This document shows positions 18,476-31,659 of a stretch of 64,000 nucleotides of DNA, one piece after another. The notes below the pieces were generated by a model. The model saw only the letters and a list, made by a program, of their open reading frames with translations, did no database searches and was not told the DNA's origin. Position 1 is the stretch's first letter, and each line of letters opens with the position of its first letter. The stretch comes from Symsagittifera roscoffensis (taxonomy: Eukaryota > Xenacoelomorpha > Acoela > Convolutidae), in assembly GCF_963678635.1 (NCBI RefSeq), contig NC_087063.1:78324-142323 (forward strand), written 5' to 3'. The translations under genes were made by a program, and so were the position numbers.

Positions 18476-21400
18476 ATGACTGAAAATCCGTCTCCAGTTT
18501 GGGTTGATTTTGTCAAAAGAATACAATCCTTATTGAAATTACTGCAGTCAAACGAAGACGAGAAGACAGTTCAAGTCTTGCAAAAGTACTACCGGGCTGC
18601 TTATCCTGTTATGCTTCAGTCTAATAGAATAGATGATTTTCTTGCCACTATAAGCAGGACGTGTAGTGCTCTCCAGGATAACAGTGCCCCGTTAAATCTC
18701 AAAGAAGTAAAAGGTGTCGTTAAGAAAGTCCTAAGTGAACTACTGAAAATGATTAAACCAGAGCAGGGCCTAGAAATCACGAAAGGAAAAGTTACAATTG
18801 AGGATGAGAAAATGGAGAAAAAGCTATTGAAAACAAATTCTCAGTCCCAAATAGTAGTAAATGTCGACCGGTCTAGTTGTACGGCTTTGATATCTTCTAA
18901 AATTGAAACCTGTTCAGACAAGCAACTGATAGATGTAAACTTGGAAAATGAGAACAGTGCTGCAGATGCTCTAAAAACACTCAAGCGTACAAATGGTGAC
19001 CCGAATGCAGATCTAGGTGATTTACAGAAAAACAAAAAGAAGGCGAAAACAACAGAAAACGATGATGAGTCTGAAGATGACGCCGAAGGGGTTCATGCTG
19101 ATCAGCAATCGGAACAGACAGGAAACGGAGGAGAGACGGAAGAGGAAAAGATAAAAGGACTCAAAATTGAAAGTTTTATCTGCAAACTGGAGAAAAACTT
19201 AGCGCGACTTGAAAAGGACATTGCGAAAATTGAACTGATGGATAACGACTTGGACGACCTGCAAAGTAGTAATAGTGCCTACATACAGCTATCAAAATGG
19301 AAAGCTCAAGCTGTTAAAATACACAAGAAGCTCTGTGAGCTGAGGAAGGAGTCGCAATCATTGCAACGAGAACAGTACAAAAGTTTGAGGTTCAAATCGA
19401 CTCATTATGAAGATCTGAATGAGAGAATCACTCAGTTAATCAACAAAAGCATTGAGCCACCCGATTTTCCAGATGTTTTCCATGTTGTCAAGAATTTCAA
19501 TGATCAAAAGTTCAAATTCAGCAATTTGCAATTGACGGCAGAAGGAATTTTCAAAGACATCATCAAAATGTTCAAGAAACGGCGTACTCGAGATTTCAAA
19601 GAGACATTCGTAAACCATGCGGTTGATCCAAATAAGGAACTCTACGTTGAAAATATGGATGATCTTCGAGAAAAATTGAGAAAAAACAAGAGACTTTGTG
19701 AAACGGAAATTGAGTTACTGGATAATTTTGCAAATGCGAGCCAGTTCTCAATTCTCGCCTCAAATGTTGACAGAGGCGCCCTATCCTCAGACTTAAAAGA
19801 AGTCTTTCCAAACTCACTTTTTGCCTTTAAGAAAAGTGCTGAAGCTTACATACTGGGGTTCAAAAGCAGAGAGGAACAAACGGAGGCTTTAAATTCAGCT
19901 GCTAAAAGTCCTATCAAACTTTTTGACAAAACTCTAGTATTGGAAACGAAGAATGCCGAATATGACCCAGAAATTGGGAATGACGACGCCACACAAGACG
20001 ACGAGGATGATGCTGAAAGTGAGGAGACGGAAGGTAATAAAAGTGATTCAAGTATACATGTTGGAGACGTGAACGCGGACGAAGTTTTCAGCGAAGATGA
20101 AGAGGAAATCTCATGTGACGAAGATGAAGAAGAAATGGAACCGTGTGAAAAAATAGTGATTGAGGTTGATGGCGTCGAAGTGGGCCCAGCTGCACTAGAT
20201 AATACAGTTAACATAATTGAAGATGAAGAACGCAGCAGTACCGTGGGGATGGCAGGTGTAAAGAGATCGGAAGCAAATGGTAAGTTAAACACTTCGAGGA
20301 GACGGGGTTGCTAGTATCAGGATAAGCTATCAGGGTAAAAAATATCAAATTGCTAGTAGGTTAATCACAAATGTTTTTTTAGTGTTATTAAAAGATGACA
20401 TTTATTCTGTTCTTTAGGTTGTTGTCATATACAGTCTTTCCTGTCTGATATTTTGTCTTTCTGTTTGTTGTTTCTGAGCTGTGATGCTATTAAATAGCAC
20501 TACAGGCTATCAGGGTTTATTATTGTTTCAATATGTTTCGAGGGGTTAGGCATATCTTTCACTGGGGGATGCTTGGGTCAGGCCTATTACTCTAGATCCC
20601 TATTCTGATCAGAAGTTTTACAGCTCAGTTACATCTCTCTATGGTTGGTAGCATTAGTTATCAATGTTTAAATAGTTCAGTAAAAATAAGTTTGCGCTCC
20701 TTACATAATCATTTGTATCAAAATTGCTTATATCAAATGCATGACGCCGGCAGGGACGTCAGTTGTTTTTTTGCTTTGATTTTCTCAATATCGTAAAATT
20801 TCTTGGCACTCGTTGCGATTTTTTTTTTGTAAAATTATAAGTGAAATTAATTTGCCAAACCAAGGGTAGTTCCGCTCACTTTCAACAAAACTTCAAACGG
20901 AGCTAAAAACAGAAATTATTTCGTCTCAAAAATGGATTTTAATTCTAAATTTCACAGCGGAATTTAAAAAATCATCCAGTTTGGCGCCGATGCGAGTACG
21001 CGCGAGAGTAGTATTCTCCAGGTGGGCTGTTGGATTCCGGCATTTTTCTTTTTCAAAGCTTATTTTTACCTTTTCTTTCCTTTTCACTTTTTGCGGTTTT
21101 CTCACTTGCGTTTGCTGAAAATCTGAAATCGAAAGCTTCAAGTGGACTCCATTATTGTGATCAGTGCGGAACCGAAAGCGGTCTTCACCTGTGTTAAAAC
21201 ATTAAAAACAAACTTGAACTTGTTTTTTAGTAAAACCATTTGCTGTTTGGGATGTGAATTTAGGGTCATTTAGGGTAGCGGAGCTTCTCATTTTTAGCTC
21301 CTCCACCTATGGAATATTGTATGCTTGTGGGTCTCCTATAACATCGTTACACTCTCTTGATTGTTCCCTTCCGAGCAATGCATGCTAATTGCAACTGTCA

Positions 21401-23154
21401 ATATGTTTTCTCACAAAAAGTTCAGTCTTCTCGCCACTTCCCCCTTGGGTGGGTAAACGCTGGCCACTCTATCTACTTGTCCAACCAGTAGTTCCCTCCT
21501 CCCATAACAAAACACTCTACTCCAAAACGCCAATTTTTCTCACCACTTTATCTGAGCTCATTGAAGCAAAAACGCCTCCTAGACAACACATCTGACCATT
21601 TTTGGTAAACATACACCGTTGGCCATTGAGCAACTAAATTGATTTTTCGCGGTTTCATTTTTGATTTCTTTTTAACTACAGTTAAATATCTTTGAGAAAA
21701 GGAAGGCAAACTCGGCTAGCAAACAGCAAAAGCGTAAGCGGACAAAATTAAGTGCAAATTCACGATTTTTCTTTCTAAAATGCCTGTATTCAATGTCCAT
21801 TTTGTATAACATCTCTTATGAAAATATGCAAAATTTTTACATAGACCAAAGCAAATGGTCAGAGCTAAGAATATTTTGTTTCAATAAGTTTCCATTGTAA
21901 TCCGTGTCTGAAAATGCGGTCAGTTTTCCTCACCTGTTAAGTTTTGCATCGCAGTGAGTTCTGAGAAGTCAGAACAAGTATCTGCCAGTAAGCAATATTT
22001 GGATTATTTATGGATGGAATAACAGAGTAAGCTAAATGGAATCCTCCAGACACCCTTACTATCGAATTGCTTAAAAATGAAAAAAAGGGCATCACTTCAT
22101 ATGCCTTTTACACTAGTGGACAAAATTAAGCGCAAATTCTAGATTTTACTCTGTCAAATGCCTGTTTTCAATATACATTTTTTGGACAACATTTCCTTCG
22201 AAGTTCAGTCAAATTTTTACATTGACACAAATTATCAGAGCTACCATCTGTGAAAGTATCAATATTTGGTTTCAATGACTTGCCAATGTAATCCGGGTCT
22301 GAAAATGCCTGTTTTCCTCATCTGCACTAAATTTTGCATCGCAGTGAAATCTTTCTTGAATAAGGGGAGTAAAAAGTTTGTTCATGCAACGTGAGACATT
22401 CTTAGCGAGAAAAGGGAAACAATCAGTGTGAAGTTTTACTAAACTCAGACGTTTATTACTTACTCACGCGAAGTAAAAAAAAACAGGCATTTTCAGACCC
22501 GGATTACTTTGGTAAGTCATTGAAACCAAATATTGATACTTTCACAGATGGTAGCTCCGATCATTTGCTCTCGGTCAATGTAAAAATTTTACTGAACGTC
22601 GAAAAAAATGTTGTCCAAAAAATGTACATTGAAAAGAGGCTTTTGACCGAGTAAAATCTAGAATTTGCGCTTAATTTTGTCCACTGGTGAATTTCAGATG
22701 CATCAGGGTTAGTAAGCAACGTATGTTGAAATAGTAGACTTTCTCAAGTGCAACAAAGCAATGTGTAATTATGATCAATGATATTGAATTTGTTCATTCT
22801 GTGCATTGTTTAAACATGCTGTCACAGAGCTCTAATTTCTCTTGCAGTAATAATTCGTTCGTGACTTCAGGCATCGATAAAGTATGCCTTCCAGAAACCA
22901 CGAGCAAGTACGCATTGGAAACTCCTGTTTGGAGCACTTGCTTGCGAATATCAGAACCAATTGACTTGTCCTTGAAAATGGACCCAAAAACAGAAGAAGC
23001 TTCCGAAGAGGAAGTTTTAAGCGCTTCTAAAACAGCGAAAGTGGAACTTATTTCTCTGGACAGTGATGATCAAGAAGATATCGGGAGTAGGTCCACAAAA
23101 GATGTAAACACTAGCCAAGGACCATCTCAGTCAAACTTTGTTGTCTTAGATTGA
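18476..23154 (+). CDS. daxx: DAXX homologue (death-domain-associated protein, H3.3 chaperone family), two coding exons
   Basis: Coding exons are 18476-20279 and 22871-23154, joined in phase 1 across G|GTAAGT and TGACTTCAG|GC, giving about 695 residues (human DAXX is 740). Residues 1-95 look like the DAXX N-terminal helical bundle. Residues 185-191 are basic (KNKKKAK), a likely nuclear signal. Residues about 230-420 match the helical histone-binding domain (SAYIQLSKWKAQAVKIHKKL, RITQLINKS, PDFPDVFHVVKNFNDQKFKF). Residues about 424-497 look like an RRM. An acidic tract follows (about 505-560). Exon 2 supplies VELISLDSDD, a SUMO-interaction-type motif, and a hydrophobic end (FVVLD). Known: DAXX deposits histone H3.3 with ATRX and represses transcription in PML bodies. 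The 5' context TTATTCAG eight bases before the ATG could be a 5'-UTR intron acceptor or a trans-splice site. The first exon read through the donor would stop at 20314. Confidence 0.85.
19745..19966 (+). other. RRM-like segment within the DAXX homologue
   Basis: Residues about 424-497 follow the RRM pattern: a first strand (FSILASNVD), a helix (SSDLKEVFP), a strand with an aromatic/aliphatic RNP1-like core (AEAYILGFKSREEQ), a second helix (TEALNSA) and a final strand (KTLVLETKN). The canonical RNP aromatic positions are only partly kept. Vertebrate DAXX is not known to me to carry an RRM. It could alternatively be a diverged part of the DAXX core. Confidence 0.5.
21735..21945 (+). mobile_element. 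Diverged single arm of the palindromic MITE
   Basis: This stretch matches the left arm of the MITE at 22112-22688, in the same orientation, from GGACAAAATTAAG through GTCTGAAAATGC. It has clearly more substitutions and no partner arm. It reads as an older, truncated member of the same family inside the DAXX intron. Confidence 0.7.
22112..22688. mobile_element. MITE with about 205-bp terminal inverted repeats (Tc1/mariner-like ends)
   Basis: Left arm 22112-22320 and right arm 22483-22688 are inverted copies with a ~160-bp centre and no coding capacity. The ends read CACTAGTGGACAAAATTAAG and its near-complement CTTAATTTTGTCCACTGGTG. The GTGGACAAAATT type of end and a TA before the left end suggest a Tc1/mariner-related family; the right flank is AA, so the target duplication is not intact. 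It lies in the single DAXX coding intron. Confidence 0.85.
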
Positions 23155-23158
23155 TTTC

Positions 23159-23164
23159 AATAAA
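23159..23164 (+). terminator. Polyadenylation signal of the DAXX homologue
   Basis: AATAAA begins five bases after the stop codon, which would imply a very short 3' UTR. No other signal of equal quality is seen before the satellite array. Confidence 0.55.
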
Positions 23165-23482
23165 AACAGATAGTTTTGTTCTATGGCAAGAAACTAGCAC
23201 AGCAAATGTAGATAGTTAGGGAGGAATTTGAGACAGCCCAAGAAGATATGCTGGCAGAATAGAACATTCCGCAGTGATAACTTTTTCCTTCCGAAAATGG
23301 GGTAGTGGTGTTGTAACATAGCGTTTTTATAGCATGGAATAGAAGGTGAGGGGGAGTAATGCAACGTGTTCAAATAAACTGACTGTTTTTAAGAGCTACT
23401 CTTCGCTTGTGTAGTTGTGTACCGATCAGTATGTACAACTGTGCTCCTACTTTGATCTTTCCTATTAGTCCCCACGAGTGCG
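23165..23482. other. Spacer between DAXX and the satellite; nothing recognised
   Basis: I see no gene, RNA or repeat structure here, apart from a second AATAAA near 23374 that could serve as a distal DAXX poly(A) signal. Confidence 0.4.
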
Positions 23483-26400
23483 CATAAATAAGCGAGTGAA
23501 TTGAATTGATTGCTCAGCTAAGAAGGACTAGTGAACAAAGCAGGGCAGCATCAAGTGCTCTCTCACGGGTAGGCGAGTTCTTTTAAAAAGGAAAAAAGCA
23601 TAAATAAGCGAGTGAATTGAATTGATTGCTCAGCTAAGAAGGACTAGTGAACAAAGCAGGGCAGCATCAAGTGCTCTCTCACGGGGTGGCGAGTTCTTTT
23701 AAAAAGGAAAAAAACATAAATAAGCGAGTGAATTGAATTGATTGCTCAGCTAAGAAGGACTAGTGAACAAAGCAGGGCAGCATCAAGTGCTCTCTCACGG
23801 GGTGGCGAGTTCTTTTAAAAAGGAAAAAAACATAAATAAGCGAGTGAATTGAATTGATTGCTCAGCTAAGAAGGACTAGTGAACAAAGCAGGGCAGCATC
23901 AAGTGCTCTCTCACGGGGTGGCGAGTTCTTTTAAAAAGGAAAAAAGCCTAAATAAGCGAGTGAATTGAATTGATTGCTCAGCTAAGAAGGACTAGTGAAC
24001 AAAGCAGGGCAGCATCAAGTGCTCTCTCACGGGGTGGCGAGTTCTTTTAAAAAGGAAAAAAGCATAAATAAGCGAGTGAATTGAATTGATTGCTCAGCTA
24101 AGAAGGACTAGTGAACAAAGCAGGGCAGCATCAAGTGCTCTCTCACGGGGTGGCGAGTTCTTTTAAAAAGGAAAAAAACATAAATAAGCGAGTGAATTGA
24201 ATTGATTGCTCAGCTAAGAAGGACTAGTGAACAAAGCAGGGCAGCATCAAGTGCTCTCTCACGGGGTGGCGAGTTCTTTTAAAAAGGAAAAAAGCATAAA
24301 TAAGCGAGTGAATTGAATTGATTGCTCAGCTAAGAAGGACTAGTGAACAAAGCAGGGCAGCATCAAGTGCTCTCTCACGGGATGGCGAGTTCTTTTAAAA
24401 AGGAAAAAAGCATAAATAAGCGAGTGAATTGAATTGATTGCTCAGCTAAGAAGGACTAGTGAACAAAGCAGGGCAGCATCAAGTGCTCTCTCACGGGTAG
24501 GCGAGTTCTTTTAAAAAGGAAAAAAGCATAAAGAAGCGAGTGAATTGAATTGATTGCTCAGCTAAGAAGGACTAGTGAACAAAGCAGGGCAGCATCAAGT
24601 GCTCTCACGGGGTGGCGAGTTCTTTTAAAAAGGAAAAAAGCATAAATAAGCGAGTGAATTGAATTGATTGCTCAGCTAAGAAGGACTACTGAACAAAGCA
24701 GGGCAGCATCAAGTGCTCTCTCACGGGGTGGCGAGTTCTTTTAAAAAGGAAAAAAGCATAAATAAGCGAGTGAATTGAATTGATTGCTCAGCTAAGAAGG
24801 ACTAGTGAACAAAGCAGGGCAGCATCAAGTCCTCTCTCACGGGGTGGCGAGTTCTTTTAAAAAGGAAAAAAGCATAAAGAAGCGAGTGAATTGAATTGAT
24901 TGCTCAGCTAAGAAGGACTAGTGAACAAAGCAGGGCAGCATCAAGTCCTCTCTCACGGGGTGGCGAGTTCTTTTAAAAAGGAAAAAAGCATAAATAAGCG
25001 AGTGAATTGAATTGATTGCTCAGCTAAGAAGGACTACTGAACAAAGCAGGGCAGCATCAAGTGCTCTCTCACGGGGTGGCGAGTTCTTTTAAAAAGGAAA
25101 AAAGCATAAATAAGCGAGTGAATTGAATTGATTGCTCAGCTAAGAAGGACTAGTGAACAAAGCAGGGCAGCATCAAGTCCTCTCTCACGGGGTGGCGAGT
25201 TCTTTTAAAAAGGAAAAAAGCATAAATAAGCGAGTGAATTGAATTGATTGCTCAGCTAAGAAGGACTAGTGAACAAAGCAGGGCAGCATCAAGTCCTCTC
25301 TCACAGGGTGGCGAGTTCTTTTAAAAAGGAAAAAAGCATAAATAAGCGAGTGAATTGAATTGATTGCTCAGCTAAGAAGGACTAGTGAACAAAGCAGGGC
25401 AGCATCAAGTCCTCTCTCACGGGGTGGCGAGTTCTTTTAAAAAGGAAAAAAGCATAAATAAGCGAGTGAATTGAATTGATTGCTCAGCTAAGAAGGACTA
25501 GTGAACAAAGCAGGGCAGAATCAAGTCCTCTCTCACGGGTGGCGAGTTCTTTTAAAAAGGAAAAAAGCATAAATAAGCGAGTGAATTTAATTGATTGCTC
25601 AGCTAAGAAGGACTAGTGAACAAAGCAGAGCAGCATCAAGTGCTCTCTCACGGGGTGGCGAGTTCTTTTAAAAAGGAAAAAAACATAAATAAGCGAGTGA
25701 ATTGAATTGATTGCTCAGCTAAGAAGGACTAGTGAACAAAGCAGGGCAGCATCAAGTGCTCTCTCACGGGGTGGCGAGTTCTTTTAAAAAGGAAAAAAAC
25801 ATAAATAAGCGAGTGAATTGAATTGATTGCTCAGCTAAGAAGGACTAGTGAACAAAGCAGGGCAGCATCAAGTGCTCTCTCACGGGGTGGCGAGTTCTTT
25901 TAAAAAGGAAAAAAGCATAAATAAGCGAGTGAATTGAATTGATTGCTCAGCTAAGAAGGACTAGTGAACAAAGCAGGGCAGCATCAAGTGCTCTCTCACG
26001 GGGTGGCGAGTTCTTTTAAAAAGGAAAAAAGCATAAATAAGCGAGTGAATTGAATTGATTGCTCAGCTAAGAAGGACTAGTGAACAAAGCAGGGCAGCAT
26101 CAAGTGCTCTCTCACGGGGTGGCGAGTTCTTTTAAAAAGGAAAAAAAAACATAAATAAGCGAGTGAATTGAATTGATTGCTCAGCTAAGAAGGACTAGTG
26201 AACAAAGCAGGGCAGCATCAAGTGCTCTCTCACGGGGTGGCGAGTTCTTTTAAAAAGGAAAAAAGCATAAATAAGCGAGTGAATTGAATTGATTGCTCAG
26301 CTAAGAAGGACTAGTGAACAAAGCAGGGCAGCATCAAGTGCTCTCTCACGGGGTGGCGAGTTCTTTTAAAAAGGAAAAAAGCATAAATAAGCGAGTGAAT

Positions 26401-28351
26401 TGAATTGATTGCTCAGCTAAGAAGGACTAGTGAACAAAGCAGGGCAGCATCAAGTGCTCTCTCACGGGTAGGCGAGTTCTTTTAAAAAGGAAAAAAGCAT
26501 AAAGAAGCGAGTGAATTGAATTGATTGCTCAGCTAAGAAGGACTAGTGAACAAAGCAGGGCAGCATCAAGTGCTCTCTCACGGGGTGGCGAGTTCTTTTA
26601 AAAAGGAAAAAAGCATAAATAAGCGAGTGAATTGAATTGATTGCTCAGCTAAGAAGGACTACTGAACAAAGCAGGGCAGCATCAAGTGCTCTCTCACGGG
26701 GTGGCGAGTTCTTTTAAAAAGGAAAAAAGCATAAATAAGCGAGTGAATTGAATTGATTGCTCAGCTAAGAAGGACTAGTGAACAAAGCAGGGCAGCATCA
26801 AGTCCTCTCTCACGGGGTGGCGAGTTCTTTTAAAAAGGAAAAAAGCATAAAGAAGCGAGTGAATTGAATTGATTGCTCAGCTAAGAAGGACTAGTGAACA
26901 AAGCAGGGCAGCATCAAGTCCTCTCTCACGGGACGGCGAGTTCTTTTAAAAAGGAAAAAAGCATAAATAAGCGAGTGAATTGAATTGATTGCTCAGCTAA
27001 GAAGGACTACTGAACAAAGCAGGGCAGCATCAAGTGCTCTCTCACGGGGTGGCGAGTTCTTTTAAAAAGGAAAAAAGCATAAATAAGCGAGTGAATTGAA
27101 TTGATTGCTCAGCTAAGAAGGACTAGTGAACAAAGCAGGGCAGCATCAAGTCCTCTCTCACGGGGTGGCGAGTTCTTTTAAAAAGGAAAAAAGCATAAAT
27201 AAGCGAGTGAATTGAATTGATTGCTCAGCTAAGAAGGACTAGTGAACAAAGCAGGGCAGCATCAAGTCCTCTCTCACAGGGTGGCGAGTTCTTTTAAAAA
27301 GGAAAAAAGCATAAATAAGCGAGTGAATTGAATTGATTGCTCAGCTAAGAAGGACTAGTGAATAAAGCAGGGCAGCATCAAGTCCTCTCTCACGGGGTGG
27401 CGAGTTCTTTTAAAAAGGAAAAAAGCATAAATAAGCGAGTGAATTGAATTGATTGCTCAGCTAAGAAGGACTAGTGAACAAAGCAGGGCAGCATCAAGTC
27501 CTCTCTCACGGGTGGCGAGTTCTTTTAAAAAGGAAAAAAGCATAAATAAGCGAGTGAATTGAATTGATTGCTCAGCTAAGAAGGACTACTGAACAAAGCA
27601 GGGCAGCATCAAGTGCTCTCTCACGGGGTGGCGAGTTCTTTTAAAAAGGAAAAAAGCATAAATAAGCGAGTGAATTGAATTGATTGCTCAGCTAAGAAGG
27701 ACTAGTGAACAAAGCAGGGCAGCATCAAGTCCTCTCTCACGGGGTGGCGAGTTCTTTTAAAAAGGAAAAAAGCATAAATAAGCGAGTGAATTGAATTGAT
27801 TGCTCAGCTAAGAAGGATTAGTGAACAAAGCAGGGCAGCATCAAGTCCTCTCTCACGGGGTGGCGAGTTCTTTTAAAAAGGAAAAAAGCATAAATAAGCG
27901 AGTGAATTGAATTGATTGCTCAGCTAAGAAGGACTAGTGAACAAAGCAGGGCAGCATCAAGTGCTCTCTCACGGGGTGGCGAGTTCTTTTGAAAAGGAAA
28001 AAAGCATAAATAAGCGAGTGAATTGAATTGATTGCTCAGCTAAGAAGGACTAGTGAACAAAACAGGGCAGCATCAAGTGCTCTCTCACGGGGTGGCGAGT
28101 TCTTTTAAAAAAGGAAAAAAGCATAAATAAGCGAGTGAATTGAATTGATTGCTCAGCTAAGAAGGACTAGTGAACAAAGCAGGGCAGCATCAAGTGCTCT
28201 CTCACGGGGTGGCGAGTTCTTTTAAAAAGGAAAAAAGCAAAATAAGCGAGTGAATTGAATTGATTGCTCAGCTAAGAAGGACTAGTGAACAAAGCAGGGC
28301 AGAATCAAGTGCTCTCTCACGGGGTGGCGAGTTCTTTTAAAAAGGAAAAAA
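23483..28351. repeat. 116-bp satellite array, about 42 copies
   Basis: Monomers of 116 bp begin CATAAATAAGCGAGTGAATT and repeat head to tail with very few substitutions. Monomer starts at 23483, 23599 and 23715 fix the period. Variant positions (AAATAAG/AAAGAAG, ACTAGTG/ACTACTG, AAGTGCTC/AAGTCCTC, GGGGTGG/GGGTAGG) mark monomer types, and a run of the same types recurs about 1.97 kb (17 monomers) apart. The period is not a multiple of three and there are no unique spacers, so it is neither coding nor CRISPR. Confidence 0.98.
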
Positions 28352-28535
28352 TCCTCCATTTTTAGAGCGAGCACTTCATTTTCCGAGCTTTTCGCAAACA
28401 CTATAAAAAATTTTCTGCGAAAAATCTCTCTGGTAGAGCATCTGAAAACGAAACTAAATTTTTGGACTTTATGCAAGGTTTTGTAAAATCTCAGTTGGTC
28501 CAACAAAAAGCGTCCTAAATCCTACTCATACTGCG
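28352..28535. other. Short unique spacer after the satellite; nothing recognised
   Basis: AT-rich sequence between the end of the 116-bp array and the start of the 4.1-kb duplication. No gene or repeat is seen. Confidence 0.4.
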
Positions 28536-31500
28536 TTTTGCTTCATTTTCTATCTGAGCTGGTTTTTGGTTTAGCCGTTAAATTCAATACTGGAAGAAGA
28601 ACCAACAGAAAAATTCATATTTTGGTGACTATTTTAATTGAAATTTGTATCGAAGCAACCAGTATTTTGAGATTTTTAGGTTGCGCGCATTCTGTTAATC
28701 TTAAGCCGCAGTCATTAAGAGTATTTTAAAAGTTCGACCTTGTAGGTTGTATAAATTGATTTTCCGAGTTCTCGCAAAGCACTTAAAGTTCGCATGCAAA
28801 TTTAGAAGCAAAAACATCAAGCTCAAAACTACTATTACAGAATTTTTGGTAGCATTTGACCGAAAAAGTGGGGCGCGCTTCCACAAAATTACTACATATT
28901 GGTATCGAAAACGCCTTAAGAAAAATTCCGCTCTATCGAAACCGGCTGCTGACTACAGTTACTTAAAATAATTTTTTGTACTCTAAATGCTGTAGTTAAT
29001 TTTCATTATGATTAGAAAGGTTTTGTTCATTGTAATTTTCATTGTGAGAGCAAGTGTTTTGTAATTGGAATCACACATTTTGTAAGAAATTCAGTAATAC
29101 GTGCAGTTATTTTCACGTTTTTTTCATGGCACATCTCACGAAGTTTCAATTATAACTACCTAGTCTTTATTAAATAGTATTTTTTTTTTTCAAATAAACT
29201 TCATGTTTTTTTAGATAAGTTGTTACCATTGGCTCAATATCCGTTTTTTAGGCATTTATTATTATTTGATACCGGTATTTGTTGGCTTCGTTTTCGAAGC
29301 ATGGGTTTTAAGTTTGTTTAAACTGTTTTTTTATAACTGAAAGTTGTTCTGTAATTTGATAAGTTTGTTACGCTTGCGATTAGCAAGCGTTAGCAAATTG
29401 AAATAAAGAATTTTTCGGGTTAATATCTTGATTTTTTCGGCCTAGATGATTTCAGTATGTTTTGTCGTCTTTAATATTTTATGTCCTTTGTAGGTCTAAA
29501 ATTAGTTACTGTTGTTTTGAATAGATCATGCGTATAATAGTTTAAACTTTATCGTTCAAAACTTGGCAACCGTTTTTTGACAACAATTTTTCATGGTTTT
29601 TTTGCTTTGGGCTTAATAGGCGTCCCTCTAATGTTTTTTGTCTGCTAAGTGGCCGCTCGGTTATTACTGAATGTTACATTAAAATTGTTAGTGGTTTTTC
29701 TAGACTGTATTTCTGAAATAGAAATAATCATTTCTTCGTTAGATTAAAATTGGTAGTGGTTTTTCTAGACTGTATTTCTGAAATAGAAATAATCATTTCT
29801 TCCAAAAAAAAGTTTTCCTTTTCATCAGTTTGTTCTTTTTGAAATTAGTAATTGCTTATTCAATTCTATTCAAGATAGCTTGCAGTGCCACTTTGTTTCG
29901 CTGCAATACTATTCTTCACTTCTATTTTTACTTGTCTTGTTTTTTCAATAATTGAAGTTTATCGAGAACAAAGATGTGAAAATTTTAGTAGATCTAGTTT
30001 TTCAAATTTTCTCGGAATTAGTGGCTTTCTCAATTTCTGGCTGCTAGTTTATCATGCTATGTTGGTGTTGCATCGTATGAGGTGCCAAGCGCTGCTTCAC
30101 CTCTGTGTAATTTCAAATTTCTATTAAGTTGATTTAAACTGTTGCGAAAATGTTATAACGCGTTGGTTGCTGAATTTTTTTTGTTTAAAGGGATTAGGTG
30201 CCATTTGATAAATTAAATGCTTATTTAACGCCGTTGACTTTGTTTCTAGGCGTGTTTTACTGAAAATAAATGCCATTTGAGATTAATGCATGAAATTTTT
30301 GTAGCTGATTTGTGCGACTTTTCTCAACGTTTTTTACTTAATGGTTTTCGTTTCCATTTTTATTTCCTAGCTTTCATCGCTATGTTTATTGGGCTCAAAG
30401 TTATTTTAAAAGTAGTGGAGTTTTTCTAGACTGTATGTCTGAAATAGAATTAATCCTTTTTCCAAAAAAAAAAATTTCCTTTCATCAATTTGTTTTTTTT
30501 TGAAGTTAGTTATTGCCTATTCATTTCTAATCAAGGTAGCTTACAGTGCCACTCTGTTTCGATGCAATAATATTTTTCACTTGTACTTTTAATTGTCTTG
30601 TTTTTTCAGTAAATAAAATTTATCCAAGGCAGAGATATGAAAATTTTTGTAGATCTAGCTTTTTTCGAGCTGAAAGTTTTAGAAGATCTAGTATGTCTTA
30701 TCATAATACATGGAAGTTTTATTGCCAATCTTAATACATTGAGAAATCTATACCCTATCCGATTGGTGTAGAGGATCTTAAAACATGGTAAGATCGAGTG
30801 CCAAACTTTTTTAAAACTTATAATCTCACCATCTGAAACCTATCTTGATAAATTGGGGAACCTTTCCCTATTTTAAGAATTTCTATTACTCATCCTAATG
30901 CATAGGCAATTCTATTCACTATCTAAATACATTGAAAAATTGGGCGCTGAAAAATTTTTGTGAAAATTATCATCTGAAACTTGGTATAACACATCTTAAT
31001 ACATTGGGAAACCTATAACCTATCTTCATATATTAGGAAACCTTTTCCGTATCTTAATACATAGCTTGGAGACCAGATCTTCCATGACCTATGTTAATAC
31101 TTGGGGTTCTCTAACGACACCCCCATTTATCAGCTCCAACAAATACTACTCTCATCATGGACTTTTTTGTTCTGTTTTTAGTTTTCATTTTGCTTAGTGT
31201 TGTTTATTGTGATTTTATTGTGTGAGCATTGTGTTTTGTATTCGGGAACACAAATCTTTCAAGAAATTCAGTAGTACGTGCATTCTTTTCACGTAATTTC
31301 AAGGCATCTTTCGTGAATTTTCAATTATAACTACCAAGTCTTTTTTTTGAGAATTATTTAGTTCTTTAATAAATTTAATCAAAAAATCATGTTATTTGGG
31401 ATTATTTGTTTCCGTCGGTTCAATTTCCGTTTTTTTTTCAAAGGCATTTGTGTTATCTGATACGGGTTTTCATTCTCATCCACCGAAGCGTGGTTTTTTA

Positions 31501-31659
31501 GTTTGATTTAGACTGATTTTTTTATTACCGAAAGATGTTCTGTAATTTAAAAGTTTGTTACGTTTGCGATTATCAAGCGTTATTAGATCGGAATATAGAT
31601 TTTTGGGCTCACAAGTTGATTAACAGAATCACTTCTATATTGGTTCAAAATGTATTCAA

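Noticed and set aside
23483-28351. CRISPR array
   Set aside because: Whole 116-bp monomers repeat with no unique spacers, and the genome is eukaryotic.
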